A model generated the notes under the pieces. The model was not told where the DNA came from, made no database searches, and saw nothing but the letters and a program-made list of their open reading frames with translations. A stretch of 64,000 nt of DNA from Cohnella terricola. Its GTDB lineage: Bacteria > Bacillota > Bacilli > Paenibacillales > Paenibacillaceae. Below are positions 1 to 8,300 of this stretch, piece by piece. Made by a program: the position numbers and the translations under genes. The stretch is from contig NZ_VNJJ01000001.1 in NCBI RefSeq assembly GCF_007786475.1, positions 186,001 to 250,000 of the forward strand, in the 5' to 3' direction. Each line of letters begins with the position of its first letter. Positions within the stretch are counted from its first letter, which is position 1.

Positions 1-1
1 G

Positions 2-583
2 AATCATCTGATTGACGCGATTAATAAAATGTTGAACTACGATAAGCAAATCAAGATTCTGATCGAACCTAAACCGAATGAACCGATTGACCGCAGCATT
101 TGCGGCACGATGGGGCACGTACTGGCCGTTTCGGCAGCTACCATCGATCCCTCCCGCGTCGGCGGCCTTTTAGAGTCCGCGCATGCGGTATTGGCAGGGC
201 TCGATCCCTCCCACGAAATTGGTTTCGCACTGGCGATGAACAAGCTCTGGGGCGTCCATTTGAACGACCAGAACGGCCTGAAATTCGATCAGGATAAAAG
301 CTTCGGGGTGGAAAATCTACGGCAAGCCTTCAACCAGATCAAAGTACTGAAAGAAAACGATTATGGTCGATACGGGGAGTATGTGGGGCTAGACGTTAAA
401 GCCATGCGTACAACCGTAGATCATGATCGTTACAAGCATCTGGAAAACAGCCTGAAGATCGTTAAAGCTTTGGAGGAGAAAGTCGCCCGCTTCGATTACG
501 ACTATCAGAAGAAATGCGTTGAAGCGCGAGACTACGAAGGTCTTGAAATGTACGTCATGGAACTATTAATGGGAATCAAATAG
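2..583 (+). CDS. Xylose-isomerase-like sugar isomerase (3' part, cut by window edge)
   Basis: The reading frame is open from base 2, so the gene begins upstream and the ATG at 29 is internal. The visible 193 residues are the C-terminal half of a xylose-isomerase-type TIM barrel, an enzyme that interconverts an aldose and a ketose with two divalent metals. Recognisable pieces are IEPKPNEP (metal-binding Glu), a segment SAHAVLAGLDPSHE resembling the NHATLAG..HE metal site, and HLNDQNG in the place of the late Asp ligand. The last 18 bases overlap the convergent AraC gene. The sugar cannot be named because the substrate-binding N-terminal half is missing; a relative acting on another sugar is possible. 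Confidence 0.8.
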   Translation, partial: NHLIDAINKMLNYDKQIKILIEPKPNEPIDRSICGTMGHVLAVSAATIDPSRVGGLLESAHAVLAGLDPSHEIGFALAMNKLWGVHLNDQNGLKFDQDKSFGVENLRQAFNQIKVLKENDYGRYGEYVGLDVKAMRTTVDHDRYKHLENSLKIVKALEEKVARFDYDYQKKCVEARDYEGLEMYVMELLMGIK

Positions 584-1543
584 AGCGGTCGCGAGTTTGC
601 CTTCGTTAAGCAGCGCTCGTCTATGCCGGTTTACCCTATCGTGGCTCTCCTTATCCGTGTAGAAACGTTGGTTCGCATGGGCGTGAGAGTTGGGCCGGCT
701 TGAATCCCCATGTGGGTTGTTTTCTCTGAATTCCTTAGGCGTACAGCCAAAGTGCTTGACGAACATGGAATTCAAATAGCGCGTATCCGAGAAGCCGCTC
801 TCAAGACAGACGTCAATCAATTTCATATTCGTATGCGCGATCAACTGTTTGGCTTTATCGAATCGAACTTGATTGAGATAGTCTTGGAAGGTCATATTCA
901 GGTTTTCCTTAAAAAAATGAGACAAATAGGACAACGAAAGATTTTCACGTTCGGCAATCGTGGAAAGTAATAGCTTGCTGGTGTAATTTCCTTCGATGTG
1001 GCTCATGATTCGGTTCATCCTGTTCAGTCGCTGCACGTTCTTAGCGCGTTCTTCATCGCTAATTTGCCGGTATGGGACGCGCTGCAGCAAAACGTAAAGC
1101 AACTGGTTGATCAGCGCTTGACATACAAATTCGTAGGCGGAGCCTTTGTCGAAGTAAGCGAGGGATAGCTCGATCAGTATGGATAATACCGATCGAGCAT
1201 CTTCGGCTGTAAGAATGTCGGCGAGATTCGAATAATCGAATAAGACGTTTGAAAGAGAAGGGTAATACGAGTTGCAAAATCTAGGCGACATTTGCAGGGA
1301 CAAGACGAGCGCGCTTCCTTGAGGAGCCCGCAGCTCATGGGGTTGAATCGGATTAAACAGGATAAGGGAATGCGGGTCTAATTCGTAGTTCTCTTTCTTC
1401 GTATTCACGGCCAACTTGCCTTCGAGCAGCACGCAGATCTCGAAATCATGATGAAGGTGCGAATTGCGATGGGAGAGATCCACGAGAAAAGCATTCATAT
1501 ATTTAATGCGAGGATACTTAACGATCTCATACTCGTCATTCAT
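566..1543 (-). CDS. AraC-family regulator with cupin sensor domain
   Basis: Transcription factor of 325 residues: an N-terminal cupin-like effector domain (about 1-150, with HRNSHLHHDFEI and the HELRAPQG turn) and a C-terminal double helix-turn-helix (about 175-274, ending at CTPKEFRE). A good Shine-Dalgarno (GGAGGAA) precedes the ATG. It lies tail to tail with the sugar isomerase and overlaps its end by 18 bases, so it may control that sugar locus. After the usual AraC end there is an extra 51-residue tail rich in His, Arg and Asn, which is not part of the family fold and suggests a lost stop codon or a frameshift. The effector is unknown. Confidence 0.88.
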   Translation of the reverse strand: MNDEYEIVKYPRIKYMNAFLVDLSHRNSHLHHDFEICVLLEGKLAVNTKKENYELDPHSLILFNPIQPHELRAPQGSALVLSLQMSPRFCNSYYPSLSNVLFDYSNLADILTAEDARSVLSILIELSLAYFDKGSAYEFVCQALINQLLYVLLQRVPYRQISDEERAKNVQRLNRMNRIMSHIEGNYTSKLLLSTIAERENLSLSYLSHFFKENLNMTFQDYLNQVRFDKAKQLIAHTNMKLIDVCLESGFSDTRYLNSMFVKHFGCTPKEFRENNPHGDSSRPNSHAHANQRFYTDKESHDRVNRHRRALLNEGKLATALFDSH

Positions 1544-1619
1544 GGCGTTCCTCCGGGAAATATCAAGGATTTAACGGAAGTATAGCACATTTATCGCGAT
1601 TCGGAATCTCGATAAAGTG

Positions 1620-1649
1620 TTGACAACCGAAATCAGCATGAAGTATATT
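1620..1649 (+). promoter_or_regulatory. Sigma-A-type promoter of the SDR-TetR operon
   Basis: TTGACA at 1620-1625 and TATATT at 1644-1649 with an 18-base spacer. Transcription would start near 1656, immediately before the 23-base palindrome at 1660-1682. Confidence 0.7.
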
Positions 1650-1659
1650 TAGGTCAATA

Positions 1660-1682
1660 AATGAATGAACCGTTCATTCATT
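1660..1682. promoter_or_regulatory. Operator palindrome, probably for the co-transcribed TetR
   Basis: Two perfect 11-base arms (AATGAATGAAC and its reverse complement) around one central C. It sits at the expected transcription start of the SDR-TetR operon, the usual place for TetR autorepression. Binding by the TetR encoded at 2637-3230 is inferred from position. Confidence 0.7.
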
Positions 1683-1706
1683 AATTCTGAAGGGAGTTTT
1701 GCAATT

Positions 1707-2615
1707 ATGGTACAATTCGAAGAAAATAAGAAATGGAATGTAGAAGGAAAGTATGCGGTTATTACGGGGGCGACGAGCGGCATCGGGTTGGCTGCGGCTC
1801 AAGAATTAGCAAGAAGAGGGGCCGACCTGGGAATCGTCGCACGAAACAGGAGCAAAGCGAGTGAAGCGGTTTCGTTAATCAATGCGGCGAGTGGCGGGCG
1901 TGTCAAGGTTGACGTATTTATCGCCGACATGTCCTCGCAATCGTCTATTCGCCAAGCGGCTGCTGAAATATTGGCTAGTTGCCCGAAGGTGGATATTCTA
2001 ATCAACAACGCCGGAGCGATGTTCGTCTCCCGTAAGCTGACGGTTGACGGTGTGGAGATGACTTGGGCGGTTAACCACCTTGCTCCCTTCCTGTTGACGA
2101 ATCTGCTGCTGGATCGGCTGAAGGAAAGCGAACACGCACGCGTGATAACGACCGCATCTCATGGGCATAAGATGGCCAAAAAAGGGGTTCGATTCGACGA
2201 CCTTAGCGCCGAGCGTCTATACAGCTTTCCCCTTAATGTCATGGGCGGTGCTAACTACCGATATGGGGAAACCAAGCTCGCCAACATCATGTTCACCGCC
2301 GAATTGGCGAAGCGCTTGGAAGGTACGAGAGTTCGGGCGTACAGTTACGATCCTGGTCTGGTGTCCACGAACTTTAATCAAGATAATGGACGTTTGGCCA
2401 GAATGACGATGGCCGTGATGAAGAAGTTTTCTCGCACTCCGGACAAAGGCGCGGAGACGATGGTATGGTTGGCGGACTCCGACGAGGTAGGCGATCAAAA
2501 CGGACTTTATTATGCCGAGAAGCAAATTAAAACGCCATCCGCGCAAGCTCGGGATGCCAGTGCCGCGAAACGTCTATGGGAAGTTAGCGAAGACCAAGTC
2601 CGGCAAACAATATGA
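1707..2615 (+). CDS. SDR-family oxidoreductase (retinol dehydrogenase-like)
   Basis: NAD(P)-dependent short-chain dehydrogenase/reductase of 302 residues. The cofactor motif TGATSGIG is at residues 20-27, NNAG follows a beta strand, the catalytic Ser lies in VITTASHG, and YGETK is the YxxxK pair. The start at 1707 is chosen over an upstream ATG at 1665 because AGGGAG stands just before it and because 1665 lies inside the operator. The TetR gene follows after 21 bases, so the two form a small self-regulated operon, commonly an aldehyde or xenobiotic response. The substrate is not predictable. Confidence 0.88.
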   Translation: MVQFEENKKWNVEGKYAVITGATSGIGLAAAQELARRGADLGIVARNRSKASEAVSLINAASGGRVKVDVFIADMSSQSSIRQAAAEILASCPKVDILINNAGAMFVSRKLTVDGVEMTWAVNHLAPFLLTNLLLDRLKESEHARVITTASHGHKMAKKGVRFDDLSAERLYSFPLNVMGGANYRYGETKLANIMFTAELAKRLEGTRVRAYSYDPGLVSTNFNQDNGRLARMTMAVMKKFSRTPDKGAETMVWLADSDEVGDQNGLYYAEKQIKTPSAQARDASAAKRLWEVSEDQVRQTI

Positions 2616-2636
2616 GATAGTGGAGCTGAATCACGA

Positions 2637-3230
2637 TTGAAGACGTCAAACGAGCAACGAGCAGACACAGTGCACGATGAACGCAGGAGCCAGATCAAGA
2701 AGGCGGCCCTCAAAGTCTTTGCGCTTAGGGGGCTCGCCAACACGAAGATGAGTATGATCGCGGAGGAAGCGGGCGTTAGCCAGGGGTTATCATATCGTTA
2801 TTTCGAATCCAAAGAAGAATTGTTTACTCTTCTTGTACAGGAAGCATTGGAGGAAGCCCAAGCGGCCATCCAAAACATTCGCTCGCTTTCCGTTTCTCCT
2901 ACGGAGCAAATCAAAGGGTTAACGCTCAGAATGCTTGACGATAGCCATAAACATTTTTTCATGCTGCTCCAGCATGCGCAATCGACGGACGATATCCCGT
3001 TAAAAGCCAAACAAATGCTAGAACGTTATTCTCCGAACGAGACGATCGAATATTTGGTGCCTATCTTTAGAAAAGGGCAAGAAAACGGGGAATTCTGCGA
3101 AGGCGATCCCTTTCGAATGCTATTTCTCTACTTCTCGGTCGTGACCGGTCTGATGCTGCAAGACTTTCAAACGCCTCCAGGTTATTGGCTCCAAGACGTG
3201 GACAGATTAATGAAGATCATCGTGAAGTAA
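2637..3230 (+). CDS. TetR-family repressor
   Basis: A 197-residue regulator. The N-terminal HTH (about 18-65) contains RRSQIKKAALKVFALRG, an AEEAGVSQG turn and SYRYFESKEELF, which is typical TetR sequence; the rest is a helical ligand-binding domain. The start is a TTG, with GGAG about 11 bases upstream. It is transcribed with the SDR gene and most likely represses it and itself through the palindrome at 1660-1682. The ligand is unknown. Confidence 0.88.
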   Translation: MKTSNEQRADTVHDERRSQIKKAALKVFALRGLANTKMSMIAEEAGVSQGLSYRYFESKEELFTLLVQEALEEAQAAIQNIRSLSVSPTEQIKGLTLRMLDDSHKHFFMLLQHAQSTDDIPLKAKQMLERYSPNETIEYLVPIFRKGQENGEFCEGDPFRMLFLYFSVVTGLMLQDFQTPPGYWLQDVDRLMKIIVK

Positions 3231-3254
3231 ATATAGCTTTTTGAGATGAAGTGA

Positions 3255-3283
3255 TTGACAGACTGAGGGATGTGTGATAAATT
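3255..3283 (+). promoter_or_regulatory. Promoter of tRNA-Leu
   Basis: TTGACA at 3255-3260, then a 17-base spacer to TAAATT at 3278-3283 preceded by an extended -10 TGA. The tRNA starts at 3320. Confidence 0.6.
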
Positions 3284-3319
3284 ATAATTCTGACCCGGAA
3301 GAAGTTGGGTTGGAAATAT

Positions 3320-3406
3320 GCGGTCGTGGCGGAATTGGCAGACGCGCTGGCTTCAGGTGCCAGTGGTAGCAATACCGTGGAGGTTCGAGTCCTCTCGACC
3401 GCACCA
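3320..3406 (+). tRNA. tRNA-Leu, anticodon CAG
   Basis: An 87-base class II tRNA. The acceptor GCGGTCG (3320-3326) pairs with CGACCGC, followed by A and an encoded CCA (3404-3406). The anticodon stem is CTGGC/GCCAG with loop TTCAGGT, giving anticodon CAG at 3354-3356. There is a long variable arm and a T arm with loop TTCGAGT. It reads codon CUG. Confidence 0.96.
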
Positions 3407-3422
3407 CCTTAATAATGATCAG

Positions 3423-3462
3423 GCTCTTGAATTTGTCCTTGCGACGATTCAGGAGCTTTTTT
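3423..3462 (+). terminator. Rho-independent terminator of tRNA-Leu
   Basis: GCTCTTGAAT at 3423-3432 pairs with ATTCAGGAGC at 3447-3456 (one wobble pair), followed by six T. Confidence 0.85.
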
Positions 3463-3489
3463 GTATTGTCCCGGGCTTGAAAGTGACTC

Positions 3490-4032
3490 GTGCAGGCTGC
3501 CGGCGCGTCGGTCGTTCCGGCGGTGGCGATGCTCATACCGATCCGATATTTTCCTCCGGAAAGGCGAGGCGGGGCGATAAGCATGACGGCCGCCGGTTTG
3601 GCGCTCAGCACCGCGATCGGACCTGTCGTTGCCGCGCTGCTGCTCGCCGACGTCTACGGGCTCGACTCCGAATGGATCGGCTTTGCGCTCGTGCCTGCCG
3701 CAGTCGCTTCGTCTGCGCTGAGCCGCATCGGCGGAAAGCTGGCGGATCGTAGGGGGGATGTCAGCTTGTACACGCTCGCATCCGAGCTGCTGATGCTCTG
3801 TTTCGCAATGTTAGCCGCGTTTTCCGGTGCGGCTCCCCTGTGGACGATTCCGTTAATTCTGATCTTCGGGAATGTCGGTCAGACATTCATCCAAGTCGCC
3901 ATCTCCAATTCGCTGTCCAAGACATTGTCGAAAGATCAAGCCGGCGTCGGAATGGGGCTGTTGGCGTTTTTTCGGATGCGGTTCCGTCCGGGTCGGCTGA
4001 CAGAGCCGCAGTTGTCGGCAAAAGGGAGGTGA
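3490..4032 (+). pseudogene. Remnant of a TetA(L)-like DHA2 efflux transporter
   Basis: A decayed drug/proton antiporter. The text starts in mid-protein with MQAAGASVVPAVAMLIPIRY, matching the fourth helix region of TetA(L)-type pumps, so the N-terminal third is absent. After GPVVAALLL (near residue 50) it jumps to ADVYGLDSEWIG and GGKLADRRGDVS, which in the family lie more than 100 residues further on: an internal deletion. At the T run 3967-3972 the frame breaks; the family-like text (FSDAVPSG, then AAVVGK) continues in the next frame, consistent with loss of one T. It sits directly after the tRNA terminator and has no promoter or RBS. The family comparison is from memory of TetL. Confidence 0.8.
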
Positions 4033-4076
4033 AGGCAAAGCGGTATCGCACCACGTGTTGCCTGAATCGAACTGGG

Positions 4077-4442
4077 TTATCGGACGAACAAATCTTTCAA
4101 TTTATCGAGAAGCTGAGGACTCAGATCGAGGATACGACTGTATATGTCTTTGGGAGATTCAAGTGATAGCGTTTGAACTCCAGCCGGACCGATAATAAGC
4201 AGCGCAACAGGGATTAAAGAAACACTTCCCCCTATCCCTCCGTCTAATGGCAGCATCGGGGAAACGGTACTCGAATATTCAGTACCCCCGGAGACAAATC
4301 TAAGATTTGTTCGGCATATAGGGATCACGACGGTGCCGTTCGGCGTGTGGATCGGTTTACCAATGACGGTTTCAGCGTCGACAATGCCGTTTAAATGAGG
4401 CAACGCGATATCCAGAAAATGATGAATCGGATGCTCGGACAT
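4077..4442 (-). CDS. ytfJ: GerW (YtfJ) family sporulation protein
   Basis: A 121-residue protein of the GerW/YtfJ family. It begins MSEHPI and has the family text (VIGKPIHTPNGTVVIPI, FVSGGTEY, the Gly-rich GGIGGSVSLIPVALLII). In Bacillus YtfJ is made in the forespore and is needed for normal germination; that role is taken from the family. A clear RBS (GGAGGTG) precedes the ATG. It is slightly shorter than B. subtilis YtfJ. It lies beside the P-type ATPase operon, which has its own sigma-G-like promoter. Confidence 0.85.
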   Translation of the reverse strand: MSEHPIHHFLDIALPHLNGIVDAETVIGKPIHTPNGTVVIPICRTNLRFVSGGTEYSSTVSPMLPLDGGIGGSVSLIPVALLIIGPAGVQTLSLESPKDIYSRILDLSPQLLDKLKDLFVR

Positions 4443-4510
4443 ATTAGCACCTCCGCTTGTCAGTGCTAGTTAGTCTAGACAACATAGGATCTCTTCAAAC
4501 GGGAAACGGG

Positions 4511-4537
4511 AAAAGGCGGGGCTATTTGGCCCCGCCA
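4511..4537 (-). terminator. Terminator of the glycine-zipper protein gene
   Basis: GGCGGGGC (4515-4522) pairs with GCCCCGCC (4529-4536); on the minus strand the stem is followed by four T. The gene's stop codon is at 4544. Confidence 0.75.
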
Positions 4538-4543
4538 TTCTTG

Positions 4544-4885
4544 TTACCGAATTACATCTTCAACCGGTTGAACAGCCCTGTTTACGATCGGGTTTTGACT
4601 TATCATATTGCCCGCTTGCCCGCCTACCACTCGGCCAACCCGGTCGCCTAGCACACCACCTAGCACCGCTCCAACCACAGTGCCTATGCCTGGCATCATT
4701 GCACTGCCGAGCACTGCTCCATATTCCACTCCAGCCATCACCCCGACGGCCCCGGTTACATTCTCCACCGTTTGCACCGTATATTCCCTTTTATCCATCT
4801 GCCCTTGCTTCAGGCTCTTGGTATCTTGAAGCTGCGACATGCCTCCGGAAAGAAGACCCGCCCATAAGGAGCTGTTTTGGAACAA
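4544..4885 (-). CDS. Small glycine-zipper protein
   Basis: About 113 residues, function unknown. The middle and end hold a long Gly/Ala/Val stretch (AVGVMAGVEYGAVLGSAMM, then VVGAVLGGVLGDRVGRVVGG) of the glycine-zipper type, suggesting membrane insertion or tight helix packing. There is no signal peptide. A longer frame begins with an ATG at 4906, but GGAGGG lies inside its first codons, six bases before a TTG at 4885-4883, so the TTG is the better start. It is on the opposite strand to the ATPase and follows another small minus-strand gene, so both may serve the spore or the cation system. That link is inference. Confidence 0.65.
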   Translation of the reverse strand: MFQNSSLWAGLLSGGMSQLQDTKSLKQGQMDKREYTVQTVENVTGAVGVMAGVEYGAVLGSAMMPGIGTVVGAVLGGVLGDRVGRVVGGQAGNMISQNPIVNRAVQPVEDVIR

Positions 4886-4964
4886 AGAAATCCCTCCATT
4901 CTTCATTTTAATAATTACAGCTTACCGCGTTTTGCGGTCATATCAGATTGTTCCCCGATTTGAT

Positions 4965-5192
4965 CTAAAATCGTCGTTCTGTGTCGCTGGAAAACATTTC
5001 ATCGTCGACTCTCGATAGGTACCGTATTTTGCTTTGTGCCGCAGCCCCCGCGTCCTTCGCCATATCGGTGAGATCGAGAACGGTCTCCGTTCCCTTGACT
5101 GCCCAATTTCGAACTATTTTTCTAGCGCTCGGCGACAATGCCAGCAATAAAGCCGCACCGCCCAGAATTAAACCCGCTCGTGACTTTATCAT
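4965..5192 (-). CDS. Small one-helix membrane protein
   Basis: A 75-residue protein: an N-terminal hydrophobic helix (RAGLILGGAALLLALS, residues 4-19), then a basic amphipathic part. GGAGG precedes the ATG. Its plan (short N-terminal membrane helix, a KIVRNW segment and a polar tail) resembles the protein at 10148-10447 on the other side of the ATPase gene (PIVRNT in the same place). It is transcribed away from the ATPase, sharing the 170-base intergenic region. Function unknown. Confidence 0.65.
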   Translation of the reverse strand: MIKSRAGLILGGAALLLALSPSARKIVRNWAVKGTETVLDLTDMAKDAGAAAQSKIRYLSRVDDEMFSSDTERRF

Positions 5193-5284
5193 AAGGATCC
5201 TCCAAGTAATGGGTTAGTTTGAAACGGATTAAATTATCTCTTAAAACGCGGAGTTTTATGCGCAAATTCACCAGCGATCCTGTT

Positions 5285-5313
5285 GAATAACCATATCCGA
5301 CCTGTGCATACTA
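5285..5313 (+). promoter_or_regulatory. Sigma-G-like (forespore) promoter of the ATPase operon
   Basis: GAATA at 5285-5289 and CATACTA at 5307-5313, spacer 17 bases. Both elements match the Bacillus sigma-G consensus (GHATR and CATNHTA). The same bases also give a weak sigma-A reading (TTGAAT, 17, CATACT), so the sigma factor is not certain. No other promoter is evident before the start at 5363. Confidence 0.6.
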
Positions 5314-5362
5314 TTTTTTACGCTCAGAACCGCGGTAATTGTCTTTTGAGAGGAGTTACTCC

Positions 5363-8300
5363 ATGTCGATTGCCACTCATCGCAGCAGATTTATTCGCTT
5401 AATGCCGGGACGTATTCGCCTTGAATTTGCGGGTCTGCTGCATAACAAGCAAACAGAACTGTCTTTAAATCGGGACCTTGCGAGCCTGACGGGTGTCGCT
5501 AAAGCCGAAGCCTCCGCGATCTCCGGCCGAATACTCGTTGTATATGATGAACGGCTAACATCCGGTCGTCAATTGCTGCATCAGTTAGAACTGCTGGAGA
5601 GCAAATACGCCGGGCAAGGTCATGATGAACCAAAGGCGTGCGAGGAAATACCGGTACGAGCGGCCGCCGAGTCAGGGGCGCACGTCGAAGCTGCCGCCTC
5701 CTTGGAGCTGCCGATGATGCAGCATCAACCTGCGCAGCATACGAACACCGTCGAGGAATCGAGTGATGTGCCCGAATCACTGAGAACGATACCGGTTCCG
5801 GTCTATCCGCGAGCTGCTTCACAGCCAGGTATACCTCTTCCGCTCACGCTTGCGATGGGCGGACTCTTAGTGCTTGGAGCCAAACAGCTGATCTTTGGCA
5901 GATCTGCATTCGCGCAAAGCCCGGTTCCCTTCTACATGTCGGGGCTCGTCGCGGTCGTTACCGGGTATCCTTTTCTACGTAGAGGTTTTACCCAACTCAG
6001 CGAGCAGCGGAAGCTAAATCCCGATCTCATTCTGGGCACTGCTGCATTAGGACTTGCACTGGTACGGGAAAATCTCGTCGTACTAGGTACCTTAAGCATT
6101 CTGCAATACGTAAATTGGAAACGCAGCCGGATCGGACTGGATGAAGCGGGATCACAGCCGCTTTCTCCGGAAATTCAAGCCTACAGCGAACGTGCTGGCC
6201 GCTGGGGTGTAGTGGGTGCTGCAGCCACATGGCTGATCACCCGCAGTCCTCTGAGGGCCATCGCTGTGCTGCTTGCCGCCAATCCTAGGCCAGCGACGAT
6301 TCCGGCGAAGGCGGCGTGGCAGCAGGCGGAACTTTACTCTAAGGAAGCGCAGCCGACTTTACCGAATGGAGCGTCGTTAGCGCATTTGGCCCAAACCGGC
6401 ACGCTGTTATTGGAAAACACGTCTCTGCTTATGCAGTCGAATGTTCAGGAAACGGGATGCGTGTCAAGCGAAGAAGATCCGGATAAGATCATTTGCCTAA
6501 CTGCAGGTTTGATGGGAAAATCCGAGCATCCTTGGAAAGAGGATGTGCAACGGAAGGCAAAGCTAACGTGCCGTACGATTCGTGCGGCATTTCGCGTCGC
6601 CGAAGAAGAGAACGGAATTCGCGGGATGATCAGCAATACGTCTTATTGCATCGGCAATCTCACTTATTGCAAACAGAACGGGGTTTCGTTCGAACGGTAT
6701 TACCTTGAAGCTAAACGGATGGAGAGCAGTGGCTGCGAAGTGCTCTATCTGGCAAAGCAAACCGGTGGGAACTGGATATGCCAAGGGCTGATCTACCGCG
6801 GACAACAGTTCGATTCCGAGCGGAGAGAGCTGCTCTCGCGAGCAAGGCAGCAAGGTATTCAGGTCGCCGTACTAGAGGATAGCTCCAGCATGGGCCGGGA
6901 AGAGCTAGATCGGCTTGGCGTGCAAACGGATTGGCTAGACACTCATATCAGTGAAGCGGTAGAGCGTATCGCAACGCTTCATCATCAAGGAAACCGCGTG
7001 CTCCTCGTGAGCGAGTCTTCCGATGGGTACAGCCGTTATTTAATGGAAGCCGGCGTCGCCGGAGTCACGTTCGATCAACTCAAACAGATATTGGACACCA
7101 GACCGTCCGCCCAGAAGATCGAGAGCACGGTAAATGAGCATTTCTTGGTTACCAAGAGGTGGAATGTAATCGGATCGCTGCTTGCCGCCATCGGCGTGCT
7201 CAGTGCCCCGATCGTTAATATCGCCAGCGATGCCCTCTCGCTGATGTTCCTATCGCGTTCGCAAAAGCTGGCACAGCAACTATTTCCATCTGGCGCAACG
7301 CATACCACTGATGATGTTGCCCGATCTCGAAATGAAGTGGCCGCGACAGCAGAAGCTGTTGCGTGGCATGGCTTGCCCTGGGAGCGCGTCACCGAACGAT
7401 TCCAAGTTCGCGTGCAGCACGGCTTAACGGCGAATCAAGTGAACGAGTCGCGCGGCCGATACGGCATAAATCAGCTGGCTGAGAAGCAGCACATCCCTTG
7501 GATCGTCTCTTACGCCGGCCAGTTTAGAGAATTTACGACGTTGATTCTACTTGGCACCTCGGTGCTCGCCTTGTTTACAGGCGGACTCTTCGACGGATTA
7601 GCCATGGGCGCTGTACTGCTCGCAAACGCGGCGATCGGCACGTTCCAGGAGCGTAAAGCCGAACGGATCGTGGAAAGCTTGAATGAATTTCAACCTTCGG
7701 TCAGCAAGGTCATCCGTGACGGCGTGGAGATGAGCATAAACGCCATCGATCTTGTGCCGGGAGACATGGTATGTCTTGAGCCGGGCGACCGTGTACCTGC
7801 CGATATTCGCCTGGTTCGCGCGTGGAACCTGGAAGTCAACGAATCGGCGTTAACCGGTGAGTCGGTTCCTGTCATGAAGAAAGAGAAGGAGGCCGAAGGC
7901 GATTGTCCGCTATCGGAGCGGAGCTGCATGCTGTATATGGGCACCGATATTTCACGCGGAAAAGCCTTGGGTGTCGTCGTCCAAACCGGCATGAATACGG
8001 AGTTCGGCCACCTGATGTCATTGCTCAAAACCAATGAGAAAACGACGACGCCGCTTCAGGGAAAGGTTACGTCCATCAGTAAAAAATTTATCAAATGGGC
8101 ATTCATCGCGGGTAGTATCGTATTTGCTTCCGGGCTTCTTCGGGGCATTCCATTCCCTCAGCTCGTGAGCACTTCGATTACGCTGATCGCTTCGGCGATT
8201 CCCGAAGGGCTTCCAGTTACCATTACGATCGCGCTGAGTGCGGGCATCTACCGTATGGCCAAGAAAAACGTACTCGTCCGCAAGCTGTCGGCTTTGGAGA

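Noticed and set aside
3840..4166. Frame of 108 codons overlapping the efflux remnant
   Set aside because: Only its middle part carries transporter-like text, as the shifted continuation of the pseudogene; it is not an independent gene.
4923..4937. Small palindrome ACCGC-GTTTT-GCGGT between two minus-strand small genes
   Set aside because: Only a 5-bp stem and no T run after it, so it was not called a terminator.
5193..5362. Sigma-G or sigma-F promoter for the divergent small gene at 4965-5192
   Set aside because: I looked for GHATR/CATNHTA and the sigma-F pattern on the minus strand and found no pair with suitable spacing.
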